A stretch of DNA of 64,000 bases from Ooceraea biroi (taxonomy: Eukaryota > Arthropoda > Insecta > Hymenoptera > Formicidae). The notes below the pieces were generated by a model. The model did no database searches, was not told the origin of the DNA, and saw only the letters and a list, made by a program, of their open reading frames with translations. Shown here one piece after another: positions 10,811 through 22,782 of this stretch; positions within the stretch are counted from its first letter, which is position 1; the number at the start of each line of letters is the position of its first letter. Location of the stretch: the NCBI RefSeq assembly GCF_003672135.1, contig NC_039518.1, forward strand, positions 3,348,001 to 3,412,000, in the 5' to 3' direction. The position numbers and the translations under genes are program-made.

Positions 10811-13800
10811 CTGGCAAGAGATGACGATAAAATGACTCTTCTTTTCAGTTGATCCATTCGTCGACGAATTTTCGCACTTCTTCGAAATTATGAAAGTGTG
10901 TATCCTCTAAAGCGTGTTGCATCGACCGGAACAAATAATAATCGCATGGAGCAATACGTGGGGTGCGGTAAGACTTGCCATTCAAGCTCTAATAGTGTTT
11001 GTTTCACTGATAACGCAACGCGAGGTCGAGCGTTGTCACGAAGAAGAATCACTTTCCGTCGTTTACTCGCAATTGGTGGTCGTTTTTGGTCCAATGCTTG
11101 CTTCAACTTGTACAATTGGGGTCGATAACGATCAGCCGTGACAGTCTCGTGCGGATTTAACAGCTCATAGTACACTATCTCACCAAATACAGAGCATTAC
11201 TTTTCAACCGTGAATATTGCGTCTCGGAGTGGATGTTGATGGTTCGCCTGGATCCACCCATGATTTTCCGCGTTTCGGATTATCAAAATAGATCCACTTT
11301 TCATCCCCAGTAACAATCCGAGACAAAAGACTTCTTTTTTTGCCTGGCGATCAACGAAATGCAAATGTTCAAATGGCACTTTCCGATAATTGATGTCAAA
11401 CCCATTTCCCTTCTTTCTGAATTTTCCCCATTTCATGTAAATGTTTGGTAACTGTTGTACGATCAACATTTAATGCTCTGGCAAGAGATGGATTCCACCA
11501 CGATCAAATGACTCTTCTTTTCAGTTGATCCATTCGTCGACGAATTTTCGCACTTCTTCCAAATTATGAAAGTGTGTATCCTCTAACGCGTGTTGCATCG
11601 ACCGGAACAAATAATAATCGCATGGAGCAATACGCGGGGTGCGGTAAGACTTGCTATTCAAGCTCTAATAGTGTTTGTTTCACTGATGACGCAACGCGAG
11701 GCCGAACGTTGTCACGAAGAAGAATCACTTTCCGTCGTTTACTCGCAATTGGTGGTCGTTTTTGGTCCAATGCTTGCTTCAACTTGTACAATTGGTGTCG
11801 ATAACGATCAGCCGTGACAGCCTCGTGCGGATTTAACAGCTCATAGTACACTATCCCACCAAATATAGAGCATTACTTTTGAACCGTGAATATTGCGTCT
11901 CGGAGTGGATGTTGATGGTTCGCCTGGATCCACCCATGATTTTCCGCGTTTCGGATTATCAAAATAGATCCACTTTTCATCCCCAGTAACAATCCGAGAC
12001 AAAAGACTTCTTTTTTTGCCTGGCGATCAACGAAATGCAAATGTTCAAATGGCACTTTCCGATAATTAATGTCGAACCCATTTCCCTTCTTTCTGAAGTT
12101 TTTCCATTTCATGTAAATGTTTCGTAACTGTTGTACGATCAACATTTAATGCTCTGGCAAGAGATGGATTCCACCACGATCAAATGACTCTTCTTTTCAG
12201 TTGATCCATTCGTCGACGAATTTTCGCACTTCTTCCAAATTATGAAAGTGTGTATCCTCTAACGCGTGTTGCATCGACCGGAACAAATAATAATCGCATG
12301 GAGCAATACGTGGGGTGCGGTAAGACTTGCCATTCAAGCTCTAATAGTGTTTGTTTCACTGATAACGCAACGCGAGGCCGAACGTTGTCACGAAGAAGAA
12401 TCACTTTCCGTCGTTTACTCGCAATTGGTGGTCGTTTTTGGTCCAATGCTTGCTTCAACTTGTACAATTGGTGTCGATAACGATCAGCCGTGACAGCCTC
12501 GTGCGGATTTAACAGCTCATAGTACACTATCCCACCAAATATAGAGCATTACTTTTGAACCGTGAATATTGCGTCTCGGAGTGGATGTTGATGGTTCGCC
12601 TGGATCCACCCATGATTTTCCGCGTTTCGGATTATCAAAATAGATCCACTTTTCATCCCCAGTAACAATCCGAGACAAAAGACTTCTTTTTTTGCCTGGC
12701 GATCAACGAAATGCAAATGTTCAAATGGCACTTTCCGATAATTATGTCGAACCCATTTCCCTTCTTTCTGAATTTTTCCATTTCATGTAAATGTTTGGTA
12801 ACTGTTGTACGATCAACATTTAATGCTCTGGCAAGAGATGGATTCCACCACGATCAAATGACTCTTCTTTTCAGTTGATCCATTCGTCGACGAATTTTCG
12901 TACTTCTTCGAAATTATGAAAGTGTGTATCCTCTAAAGCGTGTTGCATCGACCGGAACAAATAATAATCGCATGGAGCAATACGCGGGGTGCGGTAAGAC
13001 TTGCCATTCAAGCTCTAATAGTGTTTGTTTCACTGATGACGCAACGCGAGGCCGAACGTTGTCACGAAGAAGAATCACTTTCCGTCGTTTACTCGCAATT
13101 GGTGGTCGTTTTTGGTCCAATGCTTGCTTCAACTTGTACAATTGGTGTCGATAACGATCAGCCGTGACAGCCTCGAGCGGATTTAACAGCTCATAGTACA
13201 CTATCCCACCAAATATAGAGCATTACTTTTGAACCGTGAATATTGCGTCTCGGAGTGGATGTTGATGGTTCGCCTGGATCCACCCATGATTTTTCGCGTT
13301 TCGGATTATCAAAATAGATCCACTTTTCATCCCCAGTAACAATCCGAGACAAAAGACTTCTTTTTTTGCCTGGCGATCAACGAAATGCAAATGTTCAAAT
13401 GGCACTTTCCGATAATTAATGTCGAACCCATTTCCCTTCTTTCTGAAGTTTTTCCATTTCATGTAAATGTTTCGTAACTGTTGTACGATCAACATTTAAT
13501 GCTCTGGCAAGAGATGGATTCCACCACGATCAAATGACTCTTCTTTTCAGTTGATCCATTCGTCGACGAATTTTCGCACTTCTTCCAAATTATGAAAGTG
13601 TGTATCCTCTAACGCGTGTTGCATCGACCGGAACAAATAATAATCGCATGGAGCAATACGTGGGGTGCGGTAAGACTTGCCATTCAAGCTCTAATAGTGT
13701 TTGTTTCACTGATAACGCAACGCGAGGCCGAACGTTGTCACGAAGAAGAATCACTTTCCGTCGTTTACTCGCAATTGGTGGTCGTTTTTGGTCCAATGCT

Positions 13801-16800
13801 TGCTTCAACTTGTACAATTGGTGTCGATAACGATCAGCCGTGACAGCCTCGTGCGGATTTAACAGCTCATAGTACACTATCCCACCAAATATAGAGCATT
13901 ACTTTTGAACCGTGAATATTGCGTCTCGGAGTGGATGTTGATGGTTCGCCTGGATCCACCCATGATTTTCCGCGTTTCGGATTATCAAAATAGATCCACT
14001 TTTCATCCCCAGTAACAATCCGAGACAAAAGACTTCTTTTTTTGCCTGGCGATCAACGAAATGCAAATGTTCAAATGGCACTTTCCGATAATTAATGTCG
14101 AACCCATTTCCCTTCTTTCTGAATTTTTCCCATTTCATGTAAATGTTTCGTAACTGTTGTACGATCAACATTTAATGCTCTGGCAAGAGATGGATTCCAA
14201 GATCAAATGACTCTTCTTTTCAGTTGTCCATTCGTCGACGATTTTCGTACTTCTTCTTAATTATGAAGTGTGTATCCTCTAAAGCGTGTTGCATCGACCG
14301 GAACAAATAATAATCGCATGGAGCAATACGTGGGTCGGTAAGTTGCATTCAAGCTCTAATAGTGTTTGTTTCACTGATGACGCAAGCAGCGAAAGTTGTC
14401 ACGAAGAAGAATCACTTTCGACGTTTACTCGCAATTGGTGTCGTTTTGGTCCAATGCTTGCTTCAACCTGTACAATTGGTGTCGATAACGATCAGCCGTG
14501 ACAGCCTCGAGCGGATTTAACAGCTCATAGTACACTATCCCACCAAATATAGAGCATTACTTTTGAACCGTGAATATTGCGTCTCGGAGTGGATGTTGAT
14601 GGTTCGCCTGGATCCACCCATGATTTTTCGCGTTTCGGATTATCAAAATAGATCCACTTTTCATCCCCAGTAACAATCCGAGACAAAAGACTTCTTTTTT
14701 TGCCTGGCGATCAACGAAATGCAAATGTTCAAATGGCACTTTCCGATAATTAATGTCGAACCCATTTCCCTTCTTTCTGAAGTTTTTCCATTTCATGTAA
14801 ATGTTTCGTAACTGTTGTACGATCAACATTTAATGCTCTGGCAAGAGATGGATTCCACCACGATCAAATGACTCTTCTTTTCAGTTGATCCATTCGTCGA
14901 CGAATTTTCGCACTTCTTCCAAATTATGAAAGTGTGTATCCTCTAACGCGTGTTGCATCGACCGGAACAAATAATAATCGCATGGAGCAATACGTGGGGT
15001 GCGGTAAGACTTGCCATTCAAGCTCTAATAGTGTTTGTTTCACTGATAACGCAACGCGAGCCGAACGTTGTCACGAAGAAGAATCACTTTCCGTCGTTTA
15101 CTCGCAATTGGTGGTCGTTTTTGGTCCAATGCTTGCTTCAACTTGTACAATTGGTGTCGATAACGATCAGCCGTGACAGTCTCATGCGGATTTAACAGCT
15201 CATAGTACACTATCCCACCAAATATAGAGCATTACTTTTGAACCGTGAATATTGCGTCTCGGAGTGGATGTTGATGGTTCGCCTGGATCCACCCATGATT
15301 TTCCGCGTTTCGGATTATCAAAATAGATCCACTTTTCATCCCCAGTAACAATCCGAGACAAAAGACTTCTTTTTTTGCCTGGCGATCAACGAAATGCAAA
15401 TGTTCAAATGGCACTTTCCGATAATTAATGTCGAACCCATTTCCCTTCTTTCTGAAGTTTTTCCATTTCATGTAAATGTTTCGTAACTGTTGTACGATCA
15501 ACATTTAATGCTCTGGCAAGAGATGGATTCCACCACGATCAAATGACTCTTCTTTTCAGTTGATCCATTCGTCGACGAATTTTCGCACTTCTTCGAAATT
15601 ATGAAAGTGTGTATCCTCTAACGCGTGTTGCATCGACCGGAACAAATAATAATCGCATGGAGCAATACGTGGGGTGCGGTAAGACTTGCCATTCAAGCTC
15701 TAATAGTGTTTGTTTCACTGATGACGCAACGCGAGGCCGAACGTTGTCACGAAGAAGAATCACTTTCCGTCGTTTACTCGCAATTGGTGGTCGTTTTTGG
15801 TCCAATGCTTGCTTCAACTTGTACAATTGGTGTCGATAACGATCAGCCGTGACAGTCTCGTGCGGATTTAACAGCTCATAGTACACTATCCCACCAAATA
15901 CAGAGCATTCCTTTTGAACCGTGAATATTGCGTCTCGGAGTGGATGTTGATGGTTCGCCTGGATCCACCCATGATTTTCCGCGTTTCGGATCATCAAAAT
16001 AGATCCACTTTTCATCCCCAGTAACAATCCGAGACAAAAGACTCTTCTTTTTTTGCCTGGCGATCAACGAAATGCAAATGTTCAAATGGCACTTTCCGAT
16101 AATTAATGTCGAACCCATTTCCCTTCTTTCTGAAGTTTTTCCATTTCATGTAAATGTTTCGTAACTGTTGTACGATCAACATTTAATGCTCTGGCAAGAG
16201 ATGGATTCCACCACGATCAAATGACTCTTCTTTTCAGTTGATCCATTCGTCGACGAATTTTCGCACTTCTTCGAAATTATGAAAGTGTGTATCCTCTAAC
16301 GCGTGTTGCATCGACCGGAACAAATAATAATCGCATGGAGCAATACGTGGGGTGCGGTAAGACTTGCCATTCGAGCTCTAATAGTGTTTGTTTCACTGAT
16401 GACGCAACGCGAGGCCGAACGTTGTCACGAAGAAGAATCACTTTCCGTCGTTTACTCGCAATTGGTGGTCGTTTTTGGTCCAATGCTTGCTTCAACTTGT
16501 ACAATTGGTGTCGATAACGATCAGCCGTGACAGTCTCGTGCGGATTTAACAGCTCATAGTACACTATCCCACCAAATATAGAGCATTACTTTTGAACCGT
16601 GAATATTGCGTCTCGGAGTGGATGTTGATGGTTCGCCTGGATCCACCCATGATTTTCCGCGTTTCGGATTATCAAAATAGATCCACTTTTCATCCCCAGT
16701 AACAATCCGAGACAAAAGACTTCTTTTTTTGCCTGGCGATCAACGAAATGCAAATGTTCAAATGGCACTTTCCGATAATTGATGTCGGACCCATTTCCCT

Positions 16801-16865
16801 TCCTTCTGAATTTTCCCCATTTCATGTAAATGTTTGGCAACTGTTGTACGATCAACATTTAATGC
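10811..16865 (-). pseudogene. Nine tandem fragments of a broken mariner transposase
   Basis: Each unit encodes, on the minus strand, the transposase from the second helix-turn-helix (ELARALNVDRTTV) to near the C-terminus (HLLPERW). TGDEKWIYFD with the first catalytic Asp, the WVDPGEPSTSTP linker, CIWWD and LLRDNARPR with the second Asp are readable. Every unit I checked lacks about 11 nt between HPTY and APCDYY, where SPDL normally stands. This shifts the frame just before the third catalytic Asp, so no unit can make an active enzyme. Because the lesion is shared, it predates the amplification. The motifs resemble the Mos1/mauritiana group. Confidence 0.88.
14180..14837 (-). pseudogene. Unit 6 of array B, indel-rich
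   Basis: This unit is 658 bp rather than about 676, and the loss is spread over many single- and few-base deletions concentrated at about 14195-14460 (for example TGGGTCGGTAAGTTGCATT). The rest of the unit is as clean as its neighbours. The pattern looks like a local consensus error or one unusually decayed patch. Confidence 0.7.
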
Positions 16866-17069
16866 TCTGGCAAGTTCTAAAGTGGATCGTGTTGGATTTT
16901 CGTGCAATAATGCTTGCAAATCTGCATTTTCAAGCTTTCTTGGTTGTCCCGAGCGTTGTTTGTCCTTCACACGTCTTAATTGATGGGGCAGAATCACCAT
17001 AAGTTTCCACAAGAATTCTATAACCATCAGCCGCAGGTTTCTTTTGATTAAAAAACAAAAGCAACGCAT
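16866..17069 (-). pseudogene. N-terminal remnant of the array B transposase
   Basis: This is the only copy of the transposase N-terminus in array B. FFNQKKPAADGYRIL-type sequence and then SGQPRKLENADLQALL are readable on the minus strand in two frames separated by a short deletion near 17000, where the DWFxRFKSGDF block is missing. No clear start codon is preserved. It continues into unit 9 through LARALNVDRTT. Confidence 0.75.
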
Positions 17070-17272
17070 GTCGAAAATGCTAAAGAGCTGTCGGAAGTTG
17101 CATTTTTACGATGATATAAACACGACTGTTATTGCATCTATTGCTATAATGCTGCTAAATGTCATGGATAATGTCAACACTGTAAGAAACAACAGTTATG
17201 GAAACAGCTATTGGAACAAACTGACACTACAGCCATCTGTTGCAAAACCCTCAAAACTAAATCACACTCCTA

Positions 17273-19987
17273 ATATTTCTATACATGGCCCGCGTGTAAA
17301 TGTTTGCCGAAGGCTCAGCGTCGGATATCGAGGGGCTGCAAGTCGAGCAACGATTCTTTTTCTTGGCGCGGGTACTTTCGCTTTCTCCTTCTCTCCGAAA
17401 CTCCGTGGCTTTCCTTCCACTTCCGGTTCTTTCAAGGGTTCCTCCCTCTTGTAGAAACGGCGGAAGACTTGCGGAGGAAACGTTCTCCTCGCGCGTGAAG
17501 CATCCGCGAATCGATGAAGACGAGTTTACTCTTCGCTGCAAGGCGCATCTGTTCGATTCGAGCGAAGATTGAGAGGCGAGAGGCGAACGGAAACGCGCCA
17601 GCATGAGACGTGGAAAAGCGGAAAGTATATCGATGTTTTCGGTCAGTCATTCCGCAGGTGATCGCAGCTTCCTGTGGCTCTTCGTTCTCACGATATATTT
17701 CGTTTCTTACGCCGTGCGGAAACGCGAGACTTTATTTTCCGTGGATTCGCGCGCACGGTAATGCATTATCGTCCTTCTATTCGGCGAAAATTACGATTAT
17801 CTTCTTAATCTTTTTCGGGCAAGAGTATGAATATGTTTGCTGAATAATAAAATTAACAATAAAATTTATTACTGATTCTTTTATGGAATCAGCTGGAGAT
17901 CAAAGAAGTGTGACAATATGACTGAATATAAATTAATTTATATTCAATTTATAATCAACGAGATGTAATTAACAGAGTTTTTGTCGGGGTGCAATGTCTA
18001 AAGGGATTGAGAAGGAGACAAAAGACCAATAAGCCGTTTTATAATAGTTTCACAGCTGTAACAGGTTCCTCAATCTATTTTTATGATATCGCATTTCATT
18101 CAGCATTTTATTGCAGTCAAAGTCGCCGATTCTCCCCTTTTTCTCTTTCTTCGGGATCATTGTATATTTATCGTTTTAAAATTAAGCGCAGTAACAGATG
18201 CAGTCAGTAATATCGTGCTGGCATAAATTTAATTACACTCATAAATGTCAACCTATTTCCGAGTGTCCGCTTAATATAACTACAATATTAACTCTGTCTT
18301 GCCTCGCAATCAATACGTTATTGGAAAATGGTGCTTCTGGTATCGATTGAATTAAATTCCTTTCGCTCGCTTTATTTGCACCCTTCGGCATTGATATTTT
18401 GCGTTCTCGAGGTATTTTATCAATCGCGAAGGTAGGTAGAAGTCGTTAACTGCTCCGTAGGAGAGAGAAAGTACTCCGGGAAAAACGTACAAATTGATGG
18501 ATCGCTTGATCTATAGTTACACTCTGCGTAATTGGCAAACTCATTACTGGAAGAGAATCTCCAGAAGCGTCGCCGATGACGTCTATATCATTACCATTTA
18601 TAATTATATACCGTCACGTCTATGTAATTGCGCTACATTGCCAAACAAATAAATAAATGCAGTGGGAAAATGCACAGAAAAAGTACGAAAGTTCAATAAA
18701 AGATATGAAACGCGACAACGACGGCGTGTTGCAAAAATAATATTTATTGACAGCGTATCTGCACCTGCACCGAAGATACTCATTATCGAGACGCATCTCG
18801 ATATTCGTGACATGACGATTAACTCTCAACGGAACTCGCGTTATCCGCAAATGTGCTCGAATGGAGCTCGTCGTGCTCGGCGCGAATTATTCCGGATAAT
18901 CGCTCGTCAGAGTCATTGCAAATACTCTCGCTCGCGAATGGTACACTCGGCGGATCGCTCCAATTTTCGGCTCATTGGCTGTCACCGGAATTACGACGGC
19001 CGTTTGGCGCCGGAAACCGCGCGTCGCGGTCGAAGAGAATATCGAGTTATGCTGCTCTCTTCTCGTTCCTCTTGTCCGTGATAAATTATCGGAATCGCAG
19101 GCAGACTCGAGTGTTTTCTGATTCATCTCTTTGGCGCGATTATATATATCTATTTAATTTGCTGAAACGGAATGCTATAAAGATATAAAGGCGGATTACT
19201 CTTTGAATATGGACGCTGAATTGGAACGTACAACTTTGATTTCACTTCTTGATCAAACTATGATCAAAAAATCAGAACGGAAACAAAATGGTTTATTAAT
19301 CGCGCAAAATTGTTTCAGTAGCTAGTGGCAGAATTAATTACTGAAGAAAGAAGACGCAATTTACTGTACCCCTAGGTTCGGGGATTTAATTTTGCCGAAT
19401 TTATCAATATCTGGTTTCGTTCAGCTTTAAGAGGGAAAGAGAGAGATTATTTGTATTAACCTCGGCCGCTCAAGTGATAGCACATTTCGGGGATCCCAAC
19501 GTGACCCGATCTGATCCAATCATCGGGAACACACTCGGTTTTAGCTCGAGGCTATTTGGCTTTCAGTGGTGACCGCGTCCCACGCGGTGGAGCGGTGACA
19601 ATAAAGCACGGCGTAATCTATTCTCAGGTTTTTCTGATATAACAAACTGTATTTGCGAGTCCCTTGTACGGGAGTACTTTCTCGTGTTGCGGCGCGCGAA
19701 AAGAGGGTGAGAGTGCACAAGAACACACCGGGCAGGGGGTTGCTGCCGCGGGTCTGCAGCTCGCGCCTTATATCGCGGTGTTCCCGCTCGTGAGAGCAGA
19801 ATGGAATGAATTAAATTTGCATAAAATCTGTTACGTGTTGCGAAATCCGATGCCGCAAGAGACTCCTTTGGTCGTTCTTAATAGATCCGTGCGTGTCTGG
19901 AATTCGTGCCTGGAAAATTGCGGAAGCTTTGCGAGGTTGTCGGGAAAAACACGTTCAGTGATGCCAGGGGAATCGTGCGCGAGCTGG
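17273..19987. other. Unique sequence, no gene recognised
   Basis: Open frames such as minus 17257-17604 and plus 18662-19081 show no recognisable domain. The part at 19480-19850 has a TATA-like box and an AATAAA, and I considered and rejected an LTR there. It ends at the left target duplication of array C. Confidence 0.4.
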
Positions 19988-19995
19988 CAATTGTG
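19988..19995. repeat. Target-site duplication, left copy (CAATTGTG)
   Basis: CAATTGTG immediately precedes the first TAAGATCTG terminus and is repeated exactly at 22775-22782, after the last CGCCTCTTA terminus. It brackets the complete array C. Confidence 0.85.
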
Positions 19996-22774
19996 TAAGA
20001 TCTGAAAAGATAGTCGAGACTGACAGGTCGTATAGAGAATCGGAATGAAAACAAGTTGATCACAAAAGTAGGAGTATTGGCCGTACAGCCTCAGACCTAG
20101 GCACGTGAACCAGGGATCCCGGAGAGTTCGAGTTCAAATCTAAGGCAGTCTCATAGTTATTTTTCGCCTCTTACAATTCAGAAGTGGGATAAAATTCGCT
20201 ACCCCTCGAAGACAGTTGAGATTCATCCGCTACCCCTCAGAGAGGAGGGAGTTGAGAAGCAGCTGGCCGGTAGTGAAGCTTGAACATGGAGGTCGGGACG
20301 GACTCAGAGGAGTGAACCAACATGGAGATTGGGAAGGACTTAGAGGAGTGAACCAACATGGAGTTTGGGAGGGACTCAGAAGAGTGAACCAAAAATGGAT
20401 GTTGGGAGGGACTCAGAAGAGTGAACCGACGGTTTGGAGACATTCGGGGACGAATGTAATGTCAGGCTGGCCGAGCTGTAAGATCTGGAAAGATAGTCGA
20501 GACTGACAGGTCGTATAGAGAATCGGAATGAAAACAAGTTGATCACAACAGTAGGAGTATTGGCCGTACAGCCTCAGACCTAGGCACGTGAACCAGGGAT
20601 CCCGGAGAGTTCGAGTTCAAATCTAAGGCAGTCTCATAGTTATTTTCGCCTCTTACAATTCAGAAGTGGGATAAAATCCGCTACCCCTCGAAGACAGTTG
20701 AGATTCATCCGCTACCCTCGGAGAGGAGGGAGTTGAGAAGCAGCTGGCCGGTAGTGAAGCTTGAACATGGAGGTCGGGACGGACTCAGAGGAGTGAACCA
20801 ACATGGAGATTGGGAAGGACTTAGAGGAGTGAACCAACATGGAGTTTGGGAGGGACTCAGAAGAGTGAACCAAAAATGGATGTTGGGAGGGACTCAGAAG
20901 AGTGAACCGACGGTTTGGAGACATTCGGGGACGAATGTAATGTCAGGCTGGCCGAGCTGTAAGATCTGGAAAGATAGTCGAGACTGACAGGTCGTATAGA
21001 GGATCGGAATGAAAACAAGTTGATCACAACAGTAGGAGTATTGGCCGTACAGCCTAAGACCTAGGCACGTGAACCAGGGATCCCGGAGAGTTCGAGTTCA
21101 AATCTAAGGCAGTCTCATAGTTATTTTTCGCCTCTTACAATTCAGAAGTGGGATAAAATCCGCTACCCCTCGAAGACAGTTGAGATTCATCCGCTACCCC
21201 TCAGAGAGGAGGGAGTTGAGAAGCAGCTGGCCGGTAGTGAAGCCTGAACATGGAGGTCGGGACGGACTCAGAGGAGTGAACCAACATGGAGATTGGGAAG
21301 GACTCAGAGGAGTAAACGAACATGGAGATTGGGAAGGACTCAGAGGAGTGAACCAACATGGAGATTGGGAAGGACTCAGAGGAGTGAACCCACATGGAGG
21401 TTGGGAGGGACTCAGAAGAGTGAGCCAAAAATGAATGTTGGGAGGGACTCAGAAGAGTGAACCAAAAATGGAGGTTGGGAGGCACTCAAGTGGAGTGAAC
21501 CGACGGTTTGGAGACATTCGGGGACGAATGTAATGTCAGGCTGGCCGAGCTGTAAGATCTGGAAAGATAGTCGAGACTGACAGGTCGTATAGAGAATCGG
21601 AATGAAAACAAGTTGATCACAACAGTAGGAGTATTGGCCGTACAGCCTCAGACCTAGGCACGTGAACCAGGGATCCCGGAGAGTTCGAGTTCAAATCTAA
21701 GGCAGTCTCATAGTTATTTTTCGCCTCTTACAATTCAGAAGTGGGATAAAATCCGCTACCCCTCGAAGACAGTTGAGATTCATCCGCTACCCCTCGGAGA
21801 GGAGGGAGTTGAGAAGCAGCTGGCCGGTAGTGAAGCTTGAACATGGAGGTCGGGACGGACTCAGAGGAGTGAACCAACATGGAGATTGGGAAGGACTTAG
21901 AGGAGTGAACCCACATGGAGGTTGGGAGGGACTCAGAAGAGTGAACCAAAAATGGAGGTTGGGAGGGACTCAAGTGGAGTGAACCGACGATTTGGAGACA
22001 TTCGGGGACGAATGTAATGCCAGGCTGGCCGAGCTGTAAGATCTGGAAAGATAGTCGAGACTGACAGGTCGTATAGAGGATCGGAATGAAAACAAGTTGA
22101 TCACAACAGTAGGAGTATTAGTCGTACAGCCTAAGACCTAGGCACGTGAACCAGGGATCCCGGAGAGTTCGAGTTCAAATCTAAGGCAGTCTCCTAGTTA
22201 TTTTTTGCCTCTTACAAATTCAGAAGTGGGATAAAATCCGCTACCCCTCGAAGACAGTTGAGATTCATCCGCTACCCCTCGGAGAGGAGGGAGTTGAGAA
22301 GCAGCTGGCCGGTAGTGAAGCCTGAACATGGAGGTCGGGACGGACTCAGAGGAGTGAACCAACATAGAGATTGGGAAGGACTCAGAGGAGTAAACGAACA
22401 TGGAGATTGGGAAGGACTCAGAGGAGTGAACCAACATGGAGATTGGGAAGGACTCAGAGGAGTGAACCCACATGGAGGTTGGGAGGGACTCAGAAGAGTG
22501 AACCAAAAATGGAGGTTGGGAGGGACTCAAGTGGAGTGAACCGACGATTTGGAGACATTCGGGGACGAATGTAATGCCAGGCTGGCCGAGCTGTAAGATC
22601 TGGAAAGATAGTCGAGACTGACAGGTCGTATAGAGGATCGGAATGAAAACAAGTTGATCACAACAGTAGGAGTATTGGCCGTACAGCCTAAGACCTAGGC
22701 GTGTGAACCAGGGATCCCGGAGAGTTTGAGTTCAAATCTAAGGCAGTCTCCTAGTTATAAATTTTCGCCTCTTA
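19996..22774 (+). mobile_element. Composite tandem array C: six small TEs and five spacers
   Basis: Six copies of a 177-181 bp element, TAAGATCTGGAAAGATAG…CGCCTCTTA, lie at 19996-20173, 20479-20655, 20960-21137, 21553-21730, 22037-22214 and 22594-22774. Its ends form an imperfect inverted repeat (TAAGATCTGGAAAGATA against TAAGAGGCGAAAAATAA). Between them are five spacers of 305, 304, 415, 306 and 379 bp that begin CAATTCAG and end GGCCGAGCTG. The whole array is flanked by a perfect 8-bp duplication. The element is too short to encode a transposase; an 8-bp duplication fits hAT-like or similar enzymes. Confidence 0.88.
20280..20436 (+). repeat. 36-bp minisatellite inside the spacers of array C (first spacer)
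   Basis: Tandem 36-37 bp repeats of the form GAACCAACATGGAGATTGGG + AAGGACTCAGAGGAGT. There are about four copies here and seven in the third spacer (about 21246-21500); differing copy number explains the spacer length differences. Because 36 is a multiple of three, an open frame with a 12-residue period (HGDWEGLRGVNQ) runs through it on the plus strand, and a matching one on the minus strand. I do not regard these as genes. Confidence 0.85.
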
Positions 22775-22782
22775 CAATTGTG
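22775..22782. repeat. Target-site duplication, right copy (CAATTGTG)
   Basis: Exact copy of 19988-19995, directly after the last TE terminus of array C. Confidence 0.85.

Larger units (their letters stand above)
10691..17270 (-). mobile_element. Array B: one mauritiana-like mariner whose interior is repeated nine times
   Basis: A single pair of 28-bp TIRs (GGGGTGTGATTTAGTTTTGA at 10691; inverted partner ending ACTCC at 17270, one mismatch) with TA on both sides (10689-10690, 17271-17272) encloses 6580 bp. Inside are nine tandem units of 658-678 bp: 10811-11477, 11478-12153, 12154-12827, 12828-13503, 13504-14179, 14180-14837, 14838-15512, 15513-16190 and 16191-16865. Unit borders fall on a shared 9-mer, TCTGGCAAG (10810-10818 and 16865-16873). 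Only the outer ends carry the N-terminal coding part (right) and the extreme C-terminal part (left). With one unit the element would be about 1.2 kb, ordinary mariner size. Confidence 0.9.

Noticed and set aside
11197..15504. Series of 90-codon minus frames and 75-76-codon plus frames in array B
   Set aside because: These are out-of-frame shadows of the mariner transposase; the true frame shows TGDEKW and DNARPR motifs.
19480..19850. Possible solo LTR (AATAAA near 19598, TATA-like box near 19770 on the other strand, repeated GC-rich blocks)
   Set aside because: No TG…CA ends, no target duplication and no second copy in the window; signals are on mixed strands.
20090..20160. tRNA gene or pseudogene in the 178-bp TE (AGTTCGAGTTCAAATC resembles a T-arm)
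   Set aside because: No matching acceptor stem or anticodon arm could be drawn; only the B-box-like motif stands.
20216..20506. 96-codon frame and similar frames across arrays C and D
   Set aside because: Their openness comes from the 36-bp period; frames occur on both strands and begin and end in non-coding TE or spacer.
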